Source: Tannerella sp.
Lineage (GTDB): Bacteria; Bacteroidota; Bacteroidia; Bacteroidales; Tannerellaceae
DNA: 33,655 nt
Assembly: GCA_031285565.1 (NCBI GenBank)
Contig: JAITVY010000059.1
Location: forward strand, 1 to 33,655
Reading direction: 5' to 3'
Part shown: piece by piece, positions 25,206-33,538 of the stretch
Layout: every line of letters starts with the position of its first letter
How positions within the stretch are numbered: the first letter of the stretch is position 1
Translations under genes and position numbers: made by a program
Notes under the pieces: generated by a model
What the model was told of the DNA's origin: nothing
Databases searched by the model: none
The model's input: the letters and a program-made list of their open reading frames with translations, nothing else

Positions 25206-27201
25206 GATCTTCAATTTTTAATTCTATCGTAATCTCCGTTCCCACACCCTCTTTTGAATCAATCATCAGATTGCCATTATAGGCGGCCACACGGGTGCGG
25301 ATATTGGTCAGTCCCATTCCCTGCAATGCTGCTGACGGGTCGAAACCGCACCCGTCGTCCTGTACGGTGCAGGTAATACTGTCTTCGTCGCGCACGATTT
25401 GCACAAGGATATGCGAAGCCCCCGCATGTTTCAGCGCGTTGTTTACCAACTCGTGAATCGTGCGGTAAACCATAGATTCCATTTTCGGGTCGAAGCGCGT
25501 TTCACTGCCATAATAGGTAAATTTAACGCAGTGAAGGCTATTGCAAAAGTCGGACACCGATTGCTTCAACCCGTACTGGCTAAGCGATTCGGGCATCAGG
25601 TGATGCGCCACACGACGCATTTCACGCATGGAATCGTCGAGCAGGCTGACGGCCTTATTATAACACAGTTTATCGGACTCTCCCAGAGTAGATACTTTTT
25701 TTATATCCACTAAATTGTATTTGGCCGCTGCCAGTATGCTGCCTAATCCGTCGTGGAGGTCGCGGGCAAGACGGGTGCGTTCCTGTGTTTCGCCGTCCAG
25801 CAGGGATTGCGTAGCAACCAACTGTTTTTCCTGTTCCAACTGCTTTACCTGTTGCTCGGCCAATTGCCGTTGTTTATCGGTAAGGCGACGTTTCTGTATC
25901 GACCAGCGCCAAAGCAGAAAGAATGCTGCCAAAGCGAGGAACAGGACGGCGGCACCGGCAATGCCTAACCATGTAACCAGTCGTTTCTCATCTTCCAATG
26001 TAGCGATACGGGTTTCTTTTTTCTCGGTTTCATATTTCACTTCCATGTCCCGAATAGCCGACTGATAGTGTTTGTTAGACCACGAAGATTGCAGTTCGTT
26101 ATGTTTGTCGAAATATTCCGCCGACTTAACGGCATTGCCCTGATAAGCATAGGCTTTTGCCAGTATAGCGTATAGCAAAAGCACATTGGGCGGTTCGGTA
26201 TCATCTGCGGTAAGGGCATCAAGGGCGGTTTGTTCGGCTCTGCGCCATTCACTGCGTTTCAGATATATGGAAGAGAGTATGCGTAACGATATGGATTTCT
26301 GGCGCGGAATATCCAATTCCTCCAATAATGTCAATGCCTGGCGTGCGTATTCTTCCGCTTGACGATCATCTCCGTAGCCTTCCAAATTGATTTCCGACAA
26401 ATAATTCAGCATTATCGCTTTATTTTCCCCCTCCTCGGGATGCGAAAAATAGTAGCCATACGCTATTTCGGCGTTTCGTAATGATTCGTCATATTCTTTA
26501 CGAACCAGATGCAAACCTGTAAAATACTCTTTTGAATATGCAATCAGTAACGAATCACCCATCATATACGCCAAACTGTCCAATTTGATAAAATTGATCT
26601 CTGCCCGCTCGAAATTATCCATTGACTTATACATTTCTCCGATATTGCCGTAGGCTATGGCTTGGCTTTCTTTCCAGTCGTGTTTTTCAAAAAGTCTCAA
26701 CGCTTTGGTGTAATATTCAATTGCTTCCTGATATTTTCCCTGTATATTATAAAGGTTACCTATATTCCCATAAATCGAAGAAAAATTATCGTCGAGATCC
26801 TGTTCATTATATTTTTCAGGAAAACTGCGCATCCGTTCAACAGCCCCTAACGCTTTATCATAATACACCATCGCACTGTCGTGTTGCGATATTTTATAGT
26901 GGCCGAATCCTAATGCCTTGTAACCGTCTGATACAGCATTCCAGCTATTTAGAGGCATGAATGCTTCAACGCATTTGCGGGCATAGTCCATTGATTTTTT
27001 GACATCGGCTTGCTGATAACCCCACATTAAATTACGGTAAATACGTGCCAATTCTACTCCTGTAGGCGGATTGGTCGCCAATACCTGTTCGAGTGAATCC
27101 ACTTGCCGGTTGCGGTGGTCGGTGTATTGGGCATAAAGCGATGTGGCACACGTTTGAAGCGAAATTAACCATAATATAATATATACCATCCTTTTCATCA
27201 T
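25183..27201 (-). CDS. TPR-containing sensor histidine kinase (HisKA_3)
   Basis: A 672-aa sensor. A signal peptide (about residues 1-25, ending S-L-Y-A-Q) leads into a periplasmic array of tetratricopeptide repeats (about 50-390; clear units such as G-N-I-G-N-L-Y-N-I-Q-G-K-Y-Q-E-A). One transmembrane helix lies at about 409-433, followed by a short coiled coil. The HisKA_3 box is E-R-T-R-L-A-R-D-L-H-D-G-L-G with phospho-acceptor His483. The ATPase domain has its N box in I-H-E-L-V-N-N-A-L-K-H-A-G (583-593) and a G box at D-D-G-C-G-F-D and G-M-G-L. The expected partner is the overlapping LuxR-type regulator. By eye the gene is GC-richer than the centre of the window. Confidence 0.94.
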   Translation of the reverse strand: MMKRMVYIILWLISLQTCATSLYAQYTDHRNRQVDSLEQVLATNPPTGVELARIYRNLMWGYQQADVKKSMDYARKCVEAFMPLNSWNAVSDGYKALGFGHYKISQHDSAMVYYDKALGAVERMRSFPEKYNEQDLDDNFSSIYGNIGNLYNIQGKYQEAIEYYTKALRLFEKHDWKESQAIAYGNIGEMYKSMDNFERAEINFIKLDSLAYMMGDSLLIAYSKEYFTGLHLVRKEYDESLRNAEIAYGYYFSHPEEGENKAIMLNYLSEINLEGYGDDRQAEEYARQALTLLEELDIPRQKSISLRILSSIYLKRSEWRRAEQTALDALTADDTEPPNVLLLYAILAKAYAYQGNAVKSAEYFDKHNELQSSWSNKHYQSAIRDMEVKYETEKKETRIATLEDEKRLVTWLGIAGAAVLFLALAAFFLLWRWSIQKRRLTDKQRQLAEQQVKQLEQEKQLVATQSLLDGETQERTRLARDLHDGLGSILAAAKYNLVDIKKVSTLGESDKLCYNKAVSLLDDSMREMRRVAHHLMPESLSQYGLKQSVSDFCNSLHCVKFTYYGSETRFDPKMESMVYRTIHELVNNALKHAGASHILVQIVRDEDSITCTVQDDGCGFDPSAALQGMGLTNIRTRVAAYNGNLMIDSKEGVGTEITIELKIEDHDTGSNN

Positions 27202-27269
27202 GGCCTTATCTTTTGATTACTAAAGTTATATCTTTCCACAAAGTTAACATTTTTCCTGGCTAAACCCAT

Positions 27270-27325
27270 ACCCGCATATGCGGGTTTTTTAATACCCGCC
27301 TTACAAATACCCGCATATGCGGGTA
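27270..27325. promoter_or_regulatory. Two perfect 16-bp palindromes between kinase and OmpA genes
   Basis: ACCCGCATATGCGGGT occurs at 27270-27285 and 27309-27324, 39 bp apart, each perfectly palindromic. A further half site TACCCGC lies between them near 27293. The second copy ends just upstream of the expected -33 position of the OmpA gene promoter, centred about 44 nt before the predicted start, an activator-like position. The first copy is followed by a T-run and could form a short hairpin, but no plus-strand gene precedes it. Confidence 0.6.
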
Positions 27326-27346
27326 GTATGGAAATTCTCACCATCT

Positions 27347-27354
27347 TATTTTTA
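27347..27354 (+). promoter_or_regulatory. Candidate -7 element for the OmpA-family gene
   Basis: TATTTTTA fits TAnnTTTG except for the last base. Transcription would begin about 60 nt before ATG 27424. The -33 region has no good TTTG, which would suit an activator-dependent promoter. Confidence 0.35.
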
Positions 27355-27423
27355 CACTGGCTTTTAGCAAATGCCAGAAATAAAAAGTACTACAACGAAT
27401 TCATAATTTAAACAGGAGAAATC

Positions 27424-28689
27424 ATGAAACGGATCGTAATCGCAATGTTGCTGCTTTTCGCAGTGGGAAGCGCAACGGAAGTTTATTCACAGGGCTTCAT
27501 CGACAGGCTCGGAAAGAAAGTGGGAAAGGCTGCCGAAAATGCAGTCACAAAAAAAGCTGAAAAGGCAACGGAGAAAGCCATCGACAAGGCAACAGACCCC
27601 GAAACCTACAAAGGAGACGGCAACAACCAGCAACAACAGGCCGGACAAACGGATGCAACTGCGCAAAGCGGTACTGTCCAACAAAGGCAGTCCGCAGAAA
27701 TGGCATGGAACAAATTCGATTTTGTTTCAGGCGATGAGATTATTTTCGAAGACTACCAAGCCAACGAACAGCTCGGAGAATTCCCTTCGCAATGGGATTT
27801 AATCAAAGGGAACGTGGAAATATCCAAGATCAATGGAGAAAACGTTATCGCCTTAATCAAATCGGCAGGCATCAACCCATTGATGAAAGCCCCGAAAAAT
27901 TATCTGCCGGAAGATTATACTATCGAGTTCGATTTTTACAAGGCCGGACATAACAGAACAGATGCCGGCTATATCGACGGAACATATCATTTTTACATTA
28001 AAGATGGCAATAAAAATGTTTTGAGAATCTATGACTTGTGGGGCTATCTTGGCAATAGCCACTTCGGAAAGCAATTCCGTGCCAACATACTTTCTACGGG
28101 GGGTGAAACCCGCAAAATAGATGAAGCCGTCGCTTATAATGACGGCTGGAATCGTATGTCTATTTCGTTCAATAAGAGAGCTTTGAAAGTATATATCAAT
28201 GAGACGCGGGTCGTGAATGCCCCGAATGTGGCGCAGGGCGGATGGTTTTCTATAGAAACACAAACAAACGGAGGTAGCAGTCCCACATTCTTCATCCGCA
28301 ACATCCGCATCGCCAAAGGCGCGGTTCCGCTGTACGACCGTATGATGAGCGACGGCAAGTTTATTACCTACGGTATCACGTTCGACGTGGGTAAATCGAC
28401 CATCAAACCCGAAAGTATGGGCGAGATCAACCGCATCGTGCAGTTGATGAACGAAAACCCGACGCTCAAATTCTCCGTCGAAGGCCATACCGACAGCACA
28501 GGCAACCCCGCCAGCAACCAGACGCTTTCTGAAGCCCGCAGCAAGGCCATTGTGGACAAACTGGTTTCGTTGGGCATCTCCGCCGACCGCCTGACCGCTT
28601 CGGGCAAAGGACAGAACAACCCGATCGACGACAACTCGACCGACGAAGGACGGGCAAAAAATCGCAGGGTTGAATTCGTAAAGATATAA
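27424..28689 (+). CDS. OmpA-family outer membrane protein with lectin-like middle domain
   Basis: A 421-aa exported protein. The signal peptide is residues 1-23 (ending V-Y-S-Q). An amphipathic Lys/Ala-rich helix (K-K-A-E-K-A-T-E-K-A-I-D-K-A-T) and a Gln-rich linker follow. Residues about 95-300 are strand-rich and resemble a concanavalin/LamG-type jelly roll, a fold inference. The OmpA peptidoglycan-binding domain fills about 310-421: F-D-V-G-K-S-T-I-K-P, G-H-T-D-S-T-G, L-S-E-A-R-S-K-A-I and E-G-R-A-K-N-R-R-V-E. It should anchor the outer membrane to the wall while presenting a ligand-binding domain. A good ribosome-binding site (AGGAG) precedes the ATG. It diverges from the kinase gene and is a likely target of that system. 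Confidence 0.92.
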   Translation: MKRIVIAMLLLFAVGSATEVYSQGFIDRLGKKVGKAAENAVTKKAEKATEKAIDKATDPETYKGDGNNQQQQAGQTDATAQSGTVQQRQSAEMAWNKFDFVSGDEIIFEDYQANEQLGEFPSQWDLIKGNVEISKINGENVIALIKSAGINPLMKAPKNYLPEDYTIEFDFYKAGHNRTDAGYIDGTYHFYIKDGNKNVLRIYDLWGYLGNSHFGKQFRANILSTGGETRKIDEAVAYNDGWNRMSISFNKRALKVYINETRVVNAPNVAQGGWFSIETQTNGGSSPTFFIRNIRIAKGAVPLYDRMMSDGKFITYGITFDVGKSTIKPESMGEINRIVQLMNENPTLKFSVEGHTDSTGNPASNQTLSEARSKAIVDKLVSLGISADRLTASGKGQNNPIDDNSTDEGRAKNRRVEFVKI

Positions 28690-28701
28690 AACCGCCGCAC
28701 T

Positions 28702-28884
28702 ATGGACTTCCAAAAGCAAGAACCGGACAATACGGTCATTTTCGTTCCCGATGAAATTGTAAGGAATATCAACCGTGCGCTCGACAATATGGAGAAAGCC
28801 CGGCGGGGATTAATAAAGGCGCGGGATGAAAAGAATGCCGTACAGAAAGATGCCGGCCCACTTGCGGAAAGCAAGAACAATTAA
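28702..28884 (+). CDS. Small charged protein, 60 aa
   Basis: The gene starts 12 nt after the OmpA-family stop and is probably cotranscribed. The product (M-D-F-Q-K-Q-E-P-D-N-T-V-I-F-V-P-D-E-I-V...) is hydrophilic, with a central helix N-I-N-R-A-L-D-N-M-E-K-A-R-R-G-L likely to form a coiled coil. It has no signal peptide. No family is recognised. The reverse strand also carries long open frames here, but these are shadows of the OmpA gene. Confidence 0.55.
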   Translation: MDFQKQEPDNTVIFVPDEIVRNINRALDNMEKARRGLIKARDEKNAVQKDAGPLAESKNN

Positions 28885-29217
28885 TATCTTAAAAAAGGAA
28901 CAGATATTAGTAGCTGTCAGGAATTTTTTCATGAATCATTTTAGGCTCTTTATTGTAAAATTCCTAACAGTTACTTAAACCTTTTAGAGATTAAAAGAGC
29001 ATCGGACAACCGTTGAAGAATTAAACGATACCAGTAATTCTGTTGTTAATTCTTAAGCCAAATTCGGAGATTGGGGTGAATCAGCAGAAATATTCGGAAA
29101 TTCCATTCATCCACATTGCCGTATTCTCATATAAATCAAAAGTTTAGCCTATAAAACAAACAACCCACCAACTAAACCAGTTAAACAATATGGCAACAAC
29201 TCAGCCCTCACACGGCA
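28885..29217. other. Convergent intergenic region
   Basis: This 333-nt stretch lies between the plus-strand OmpA/60-aa unit and the minus-strand XRE gene, so both transcripts end here. It contains hairpin repeat copy 2 (28908-28977), which may terminate the plus-strand unit. The rest, about 240 nt, shows no coding frame or structure that I can support. Confidence 0.5.
28908..28977. repeat. Intergenic hairpin repeat, copy 2
   Basis: TAGTAGCTGTCAGG (28908-28921) faces CCTAACAGTTACTTA (28963-28977) as an imperfect inverted repeat with a 41-nt AT-rich interior. Its right 27 nt match 16521-16547 at 26 positions. The interior is longer than in copy 1, so the conserved parts are the two ends. Confidence 0.65.
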
Positions 29218-29736
29218 CTATTCTTCGCTATCCCCGAATATCTTCTTTTTCTTGTCCTCAAAACTGATATCCTTACCCTCAAGTAACGTTTCCAGATACA
29301 TGATATACTGGTCTTTTTTATTCAGCCGCTCGTAAAGTTCCGAAACTTTATCTATCGGATTAATGATCTTATAGGTTTCGCCGCCAAAAATCATCTCGGC
29401 ATTATCACTTATATTATTATCACCACCATTCAAGCCCGAAGCGTTGGTAGCAGTATCATGTGCTATTGTATTGTTTTCTTTGAATATCTTAACCATCGCC
29501 CGGTCTTTATCCAGATACTTAATATCTTCTACATCTACTCCCAGAGCGGCGGCAATCTTTACTTTGTCTGCTTCTGATAAATTGCGTTTATTTTCCATTC
29601 GTGATATTTTTTGTTGATAAAAACCCGGTATCCGGCTTGCTACATCCTGTTGAGATTCGTTGCGGATTTCTTTTCGGATATCCCTTGAATTCTGTCCTTC
29701 ATGTAACCCGATTTCTTTTACTTGTTCTTCCTGCAT
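29218..29736 (-). CDS. XRE-family helix-turn-helix regulator
   Basis: A 172-aa DNA-binding protein from ATG 29736; an in-frame TTG at 29775 would extend it by 13 residues without support. The helix-turn-helix region is R-K-E-I-R-N-E-S-Q-Q-D-V-A-S-R-I-P-G-F-Y-Q-Q-K-I-S-R-M-E-N-K-R-N-L, followed by the typical K-I-A-A-A-L-G-V-D-V-E-D-I. The C-terminal part contains an Asn/Gly-rich linker (S-G-L-N-G-G-D-N-N-I-S-D) and a coiled-coil end (V-S-E-L-Y-E-R-L-N-K-K-D-Q-Y-I-M-Y-L-E), probably for oligomerisation. Such XRE proteins are frequent in Bacteroidetes prophages and islands. It stands alone here and its target is unknown. Confidence 0.85.
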   Translation of the reverse strand: MQEEQVKEIGLHEGQNSRDIRKEIRNESQQDVASRIPGFYQQKISRMENKRNLSEADKVKIAAALGVDVEDIKYLDKDRAMVKIFKENNTIAHDTATNASGLNGGDNNISDNAEMIFGGETYKIINPIDKVSELYERLNKKDQYIMYLETLLEGKDISFEDKKKKIFGDSEE

Positions 29737-30141
29737 ATAAACTCTATATTTTAAAAAAAACCTGTATCGTTTCAAATCAAATTTGTTGTTGTTCTGGCTG
29801 ATTCGTTTAACCGTTGATCCAACTTTATGAGTTATTTAAACAAACACATGAACCAATAAACAATTTTAATTACCGGTCTTTAGCACCTAACGCAACACTT
29901 CCAACCGGCTCTCTCATGCAAAAATACGAATGTTTAGGCAACTACAATCTTTTTTTACGCAATTTTACACATAAATTTCCATTAACGCGTAAAAATACAC
30001 ACTTTTACCCGATTATACGCAGCGCCGATATCACAAAACACTAATATTCAATAAGATATTTCTCCCTAAATATTATTTGTTTACACATTTTCACTCATTT
30101 ACCTTTGCCCCAGTTATTAATCAACCTCTGAGTCAATAGCA

Positions 30142-30180
30142 AGAAACTGTGTTGAATTCATAAAATTCAACACAGTTTCT
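30142..30180. repeat. Perfect 17-bp hairpin, copy B of the dispersed repeat
   Basis: AGAAACTGTGTTGAATT (30142-30158) and AATTCAACACAGTTTCT (30164-30180) are perfect reverse complements separated by 5 nt (CATAA). The loop and right arm, extended to 30185, match 1682-1710 at 27 of 29 bases. Confidence 0.7.
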
Positions 30181-30408
30181 AAATAACAGAATTCAAAAAA
30201 CAGATGTAAACCAACGATGAGAGTCGAATTCTGTTATCCATGGGGGGACTCCCCCGGCTCCTGGTAATTTTAAGAATCTGCAAACCTAACCAATTCTTAA
30301 AATAAAAGGGTATCGGACAGTCAGGGGGAATTGAAACCTGTCGGTTTTATTCGTATTCATCCGTATTAAAACAGGTAGATTGTGATGACAAACCGGTCGG
30401 GTTTCATA

Positions 30409-30445
30409 AAAGAGGAAGAAATGCGGGAGATTTTTCTTCCTCTTT
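30409..30445 (-). terminator. Terminator-like hairpin downstream of the DUF1254 operon
   Basis: AAAGAGGAAGAAA (30409-30421) pairs perfectly with TTTCTTCCTCTTT (30433-30445) around an 11-nt loop. Read on the minus strand, the 3' arm ends in a short T-run (TCTTTTATG). It lies about 150 nt beyond the stop of the last DUF1254 gene. Confidence 0.5.
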
Positions 30446-30596
30446 ACCTTATAACCCCAACCCCGACCGATTTACTGTTTGCTCCTATCCCACTTTCAAC
30501 ATCTAATAACTTACCTCCTCTGAACCATTCCTGACTTTTTGATATTGCTTACACACTTTTGACACACCCTCGTGTTTGCTCTACTTATAAACCAAA

Positions 30597-31985
30597 TTAT
30601 TTCATCTTCACCATAGGAGGTAATTTGTATGTACCGTCCAATACAGATTGTCCGGGTCCATAAACCCGCATAATAATAAACGGTTCACCATCCGGTGCAG
30701 GAAGCCAGTTACTTTCCAAAGCTTTTCCGGGCGAAGTTTTCGAGATATAGATGTCAATGCTGCCGTTGGGATTTGTCTTCAGTTGCTTGCTGCGGCTACC
30801 TATCGAGTAACGGTCGATGGGATTAGCCACCAGAAAACGCCCGGGCAAATTGTACATCGTGATTGACCAGAAATATTTGGCCGGCGGAGTCTCTCCTTTT
30901 TTAAATGTGACTTTATAACTTGCATTAGCCGTATTGATCGGGTTACCGTCCGAATCCTCGTGCCAGGATATATAGGTAGCCTGCGATGCATAGTTACCAA
31001 AAATGCCTTCCAATACCCCGAAAGTCCTTGCCATATAGTCTGTTTTAATAGCCTTGCGCGTGTTGAACAGGTTACCGGATTTGGCGTGGAGCCGGTAGGA
31101 GGCGAATTGTTTTTCCGCATCGGCTATACCCGCACGGATCGCGGCTTTCGTAGCATTCGTAAATGTCGTTGTATCCCAAGGCATACCGGGTGTGATGCCA
31201 AGCACAGCCATACTGTCTAATGCCGGTTTGTCCTGTGCGTCAGGCAGGGTAAACGGTAAGGCGAAATTCACATATTTAAATGCAGCGATCGTGTTTTCAT
31301 CACCATTCACGAAAGGAATCCAGTCAATCTTTTTGGCTACTTCGGGAGCTGGTTGATTCAGGTATTCGTGCAAGGGCATCAGCTTGTAACCGGCCTGTAT
31401 TTTTTGTACATTCGGAAGATCCTCAGGGCTGTTTGCTCCAGTGCGGGCCAGGACTCCTACAAATTGCGACTCACCACGGATTACCCGCCTGATACCTTCG
31501 GGTACGGTTCCGTTCCATTCCGGAGAAGCAACCAGGTAAGTCCCACCTTCCTGGCCGTCGAGCACTGAACCAGGACTGTCGAGCACAAAGCCCCACATGT
31601 CGTCAATTTGCGCAGTGTAATAACGTTCTGCATCTATAGCAGGCATTGTCAGCACCCACGGTTCACTACGCAAGTCGAGCCAGGCCCACGAATAGGGCGT
31701 ATCATTATTAGGAGAAACAATATCCTTGTTATCGGATGTGTAGAATCCATAATGCCTGAACACATCAAATCCACCCACATAAGAGGGTGAAGCGTCATCA
31801 ATAGCCTGTTTGTACATGGTGGCATAATTCATAATCAGTGGGTAACTGAAAATATATGCCTGGGTTGTCAATGCCTGTATCCGTTCGGGAGACAAGCTGT
31901 TGATATCATCTTTCTTTGTCTCTGTCTTGCAGGATACAAATAAAATACCAGTAAGAAGAGCTATCGATAAAAATTTTGTTTTCAT
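30597..31985 (-). CDS. DUF1254/DUF1214-family lipoprotein, 462 aa
   Basis: A type II signal peptide with lipobox L-F-V-S-C (Cys19) shows this is an envelope lipoprotein. The N-terminal DUF1254 part includes A-Y-I-F-S-Y-P-L-I-M-N-Y and the hallmark V-S-P-N-N-D-T-P-Y-S-W-A-W-L-D-L-R; the C-terminal DUF1214 part includes Y-F-W-S-I-T-M-Y-N, D-R-Y-S-I-G-S-R and E-S-N-W-L-P-A-P-D-G-E-P-F. The biochemical function of the family is not established. It lies 12 nt downstream of a paralogue with the same architecture, so the two are cotranscribed, and both are of normal length for the family. Confidence 0.9.
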   Translation of the reverse strand: MKTKFLSIALLTGILFVSCKTETKKDDINSLSPERIQALTTQAYIFSYPLIMNYATMYKQAIDDASPSYVGGFDVFRHYGFYTSDNKDIVSPNNDTPYSWAWLDLRSEPWVLTMPAIDAERYYTAQIDDMWGFVLDSPGSVLDGQEGGTYLVASPEWNGTVPEGIRRVIRGESQFVGVLARTGANSPEDLPNVQKIQAGYKLMPLHEYLNQPAPEVAKKIDWIPFVNGDENTIAAFKYVNFALPFTLPDAQDKPALDSMAVLGITPGMPWDTTTFTNATKAAIRAGIADAEKQFASYRLHAKSGNLFNTRKAIKTDYMARTFGVLEGIFGNYASQATYISWHEDSDGNPINTANASYKVTFKKGETPPAKYFWSITMYNLPGRFLVANPIDRYSIGSRSKQLKTNPNGSIDIYISKTSPGKALESNWLPAPDGEPFIIMRVYGPGQSVLDGTYKLPPMVKMK

Positions 31986-31997
31986 TTCTGTTTATCT

Positions 31998-33371
31998 TTA
32001 TTTTGTTTTTACTACTGCCGGAATCACGGTCTTGCCTTTAATAGCATCTTCCGATGGACCGTACATGCGGAGGATCATATAGAACTGTCCATCGGGCGTA
32101 GGCAGCCAGTTGCTTTCCTTTGCCTTCCCGGGATTGTCTTTCTGGATATAAAGCGTCAACGAACCATCCTTGCCGTAAGTCAGTTTGTCTATATTCTTGA
32201 TGTTGTAACGATTGAGCGGATTGGCCACAAAGAATCCTTTATCATTATACATGGTGAGCGACCAGAAGAATTTCACCTGCGGGATTTCTTCCCTGGTAAA
32301 TGTAAGGGTGTACTTATTGGCTCCGGAGAACTTATTGCCTTCATTGTCAACGTTCGCAGTGGGGTAAATAGCCTCTTCAGGAGTGTTCACATAGATATAT
32401 TTCCATGCGGCAGCGGCGTTGGTCATATAATCCGTACCCCAGCGACCGGCATTCCCAGGCGAAAAGTTCCAGCCGTTCTGACTCTTACCGATTGAAGTCG
32501 TTTTGGCTTCAATTTCTTTTTTGGCTTCGTTGGCGCCGGCTTCGATAGCCGTCCAGATTTCAGGTTTAAATTCCGATTTGCTGAACTCTTTACCCGGAGC
32601 TAAGCCGATAGCAGCATATTTATCCATCAACGCTTTATCGCTACCACTGAGGATCTGGTATTGCACCATAAAGTTAAATTCTTTGAAAAAGCCTTCTATA
32701 TCGCCGGTCTTGCTGTCGTAGGGTTTGGCAGGCCATACCAACGGGGTTACACCGGCAGGTGCGGTAGTTCCTTCAAAGGTACTTAGCGGAACGACCTTAT
32801 AGCTGGTCGAAAGCACGGCAGCCTCTTTGTCCTGCGGACCGAATACCTGCGTACGGGCAAGCGTGAAAACGACTGTTGCCGGAACACGGATCACTTTAGC
32901 AATGCCTTCCGGGGTTTTGCCCTGCCAGTCCGAACGAGCCAGCATATAGTTGCCGGGACCATTGCCTGTAGCCAATGTGCTGATATATTCAGGACAGTTG
33001 GTGAAAATATCACAAATCTGGAAACTGAAATAGCGTTTTTCTATCTTTGGAATAGTAATCACCACCGGCTCATTGCGGATATCGCAAATAGCGTAACCGT
33101 AAAACGTATCATTGTTGGGAGACACGACACTGGTATGCTGGGGATCAAACAATTGAGTATTCGCAAAAAATTGATTAAACGGGGTCTTGTCTTTAACTAG
33201 AACAGCCCAGATTCCCTTGTTGTGCTCTACTGCCGGAAATGCATAGATATAGGCTTCTTTGGCCAATTCTTTGGCTTGTCTGGGCGTAATTTCTTGTTTT
33301 GATTTTGACCCACCGCATGCTGATAGTAGCAGCGCAATGGCAAGAAATGATAAGATTTTTAATTTCTTCAT
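31998..33371 (-). CDS. DUF1254/DUF1214-family lipoprotein, 457 aa
   Basis: A paralogue of the downstream gene and first in the operon. Lipobox L-L-S-A-C puts the lipidated residue at Cys19. Family motifs are A-Y-I-Y-A-F-P-A-V-E-H-N, V-S-P-N-N-D-T-F-Y-G-Y-A, F-F-W-S-L-T-M-Y-N-D-K-G, L-N-R-Y-N-I and S-N-W-L-P-T-P-D-G-Q-F-Y. The pair differs over most of its length, so the duplication is old or the genes were brought together. A -7 element lies about 50 nt upstream. The group II intron end sits about 170 nt upstream of its start and could affect its expression. Confidence 0.9.
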   Translation of the reverse strand: MKKLKILSFLAIALLLSACGGSKSKQEITPRQAKELAKEAYIYAFPAVEHNKGIWAVLVKDKTPFNQFFANTQLFDPQHTSVVSPNNDTFYGYAICDIRNEPVVITIPKIEKRYFSFQICDIFTNCPEYISTLATGNGPGNYMLARSDWQGKTPEGIAKVIRVPATVVFTLARTQVFGPQDKEAAVLSTSYKVVPLSTFEGTTAPAGVTPLVWPAKPYDSKTGDIEGFFKEFNFMVQYQILSGSDKALMDKYAAIGLAPGKEFSKSEFKPEIWTAIEAGANEAKKEIEAKTTSIGKSQNGWNFSPGNAGRWGTDYMTNAAAAWKYIYVNTPEEAIYPTANVDNEGNKFSGANKYTLTFTREEIPQVKFFWSLTMYNDKGFFVANPLNRYNIKNIDKLTYGKDGSLTLYIQKDNPGKAKESNWLPTPDGQFYMILRMYGPSEDAIKGKTVIPAVVKTK

Positions 33372-33423
33372 ACTATTTTTATTAGGGTTGTTAAATAAAG
33401 CAGGCTATATACTTTTAATGTAA

Positions 33424-33431
33424 CAAATTTA
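33424..33431 (-). promoter_or_regulatory. -7 promoter element of the DUF1254 operon
   Basis: TAAATTTG on the minus strand is a perfect TAnnTTTG element, giving a leader of about 45 nt before ATG 33371. A -33 TTTG at the normal distance was not found. Confidence 0.5.
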
Positions 33432-33538
33432 CGTTATTACAGGTTTTGAATATTCCACGTTCAAATAAAAAAAACTTTAAATTTAACTTTCTACGACATG
33501 GTTTTACAATCTATCGAAATAAAACTGTTTAGACTGAA

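Larger units (their letters stand above)
29737..30596. other. Long intergenic region with several inverted repeats
   Basis: About 860 nt without a credible gene; a 76-codon forward frame at 29814-30044 has unconvincing composition. It contains the 17-bp hairpin at 30142-30180, a GGGGGACTCCCCC motif near 30242-30255, the 11-bp inverted repeat ATTTTAAGAAT (30267-30277)/ATTCTTAAAAT (30293-30303), and the 13-bp terminator-like hairpin at 30409-30445. The density of structures suggests either a remnant of a mobile element or an untranslated RNA. Confidence 0.5.

Noticed and set aside
27270..27290. Rho-independent terminator formed by the first ACCCGCATATGCGGGT copy and its T-run
   Set aside because: No plus-strand gene precedes it, and the identical palindrome recurs 39 bp on without a T-run, so a protein-binding site is more likely.
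27853..28719. 288-codon reverse-strand frame opposite the OmpA-family gene
   Set aside because: Its composition is that of an antisense shadow (His, Val and Arg-rich with no motif), whereas the forward frame has a signal peptide, OmpA motifs and a ribosome-binding site.
29814..30044. 76-codon forward frame in the gap before the DUF1254 operon
   Set aside because: No ribosome-binding site, no recognisable motif and unconvincing residue composition.
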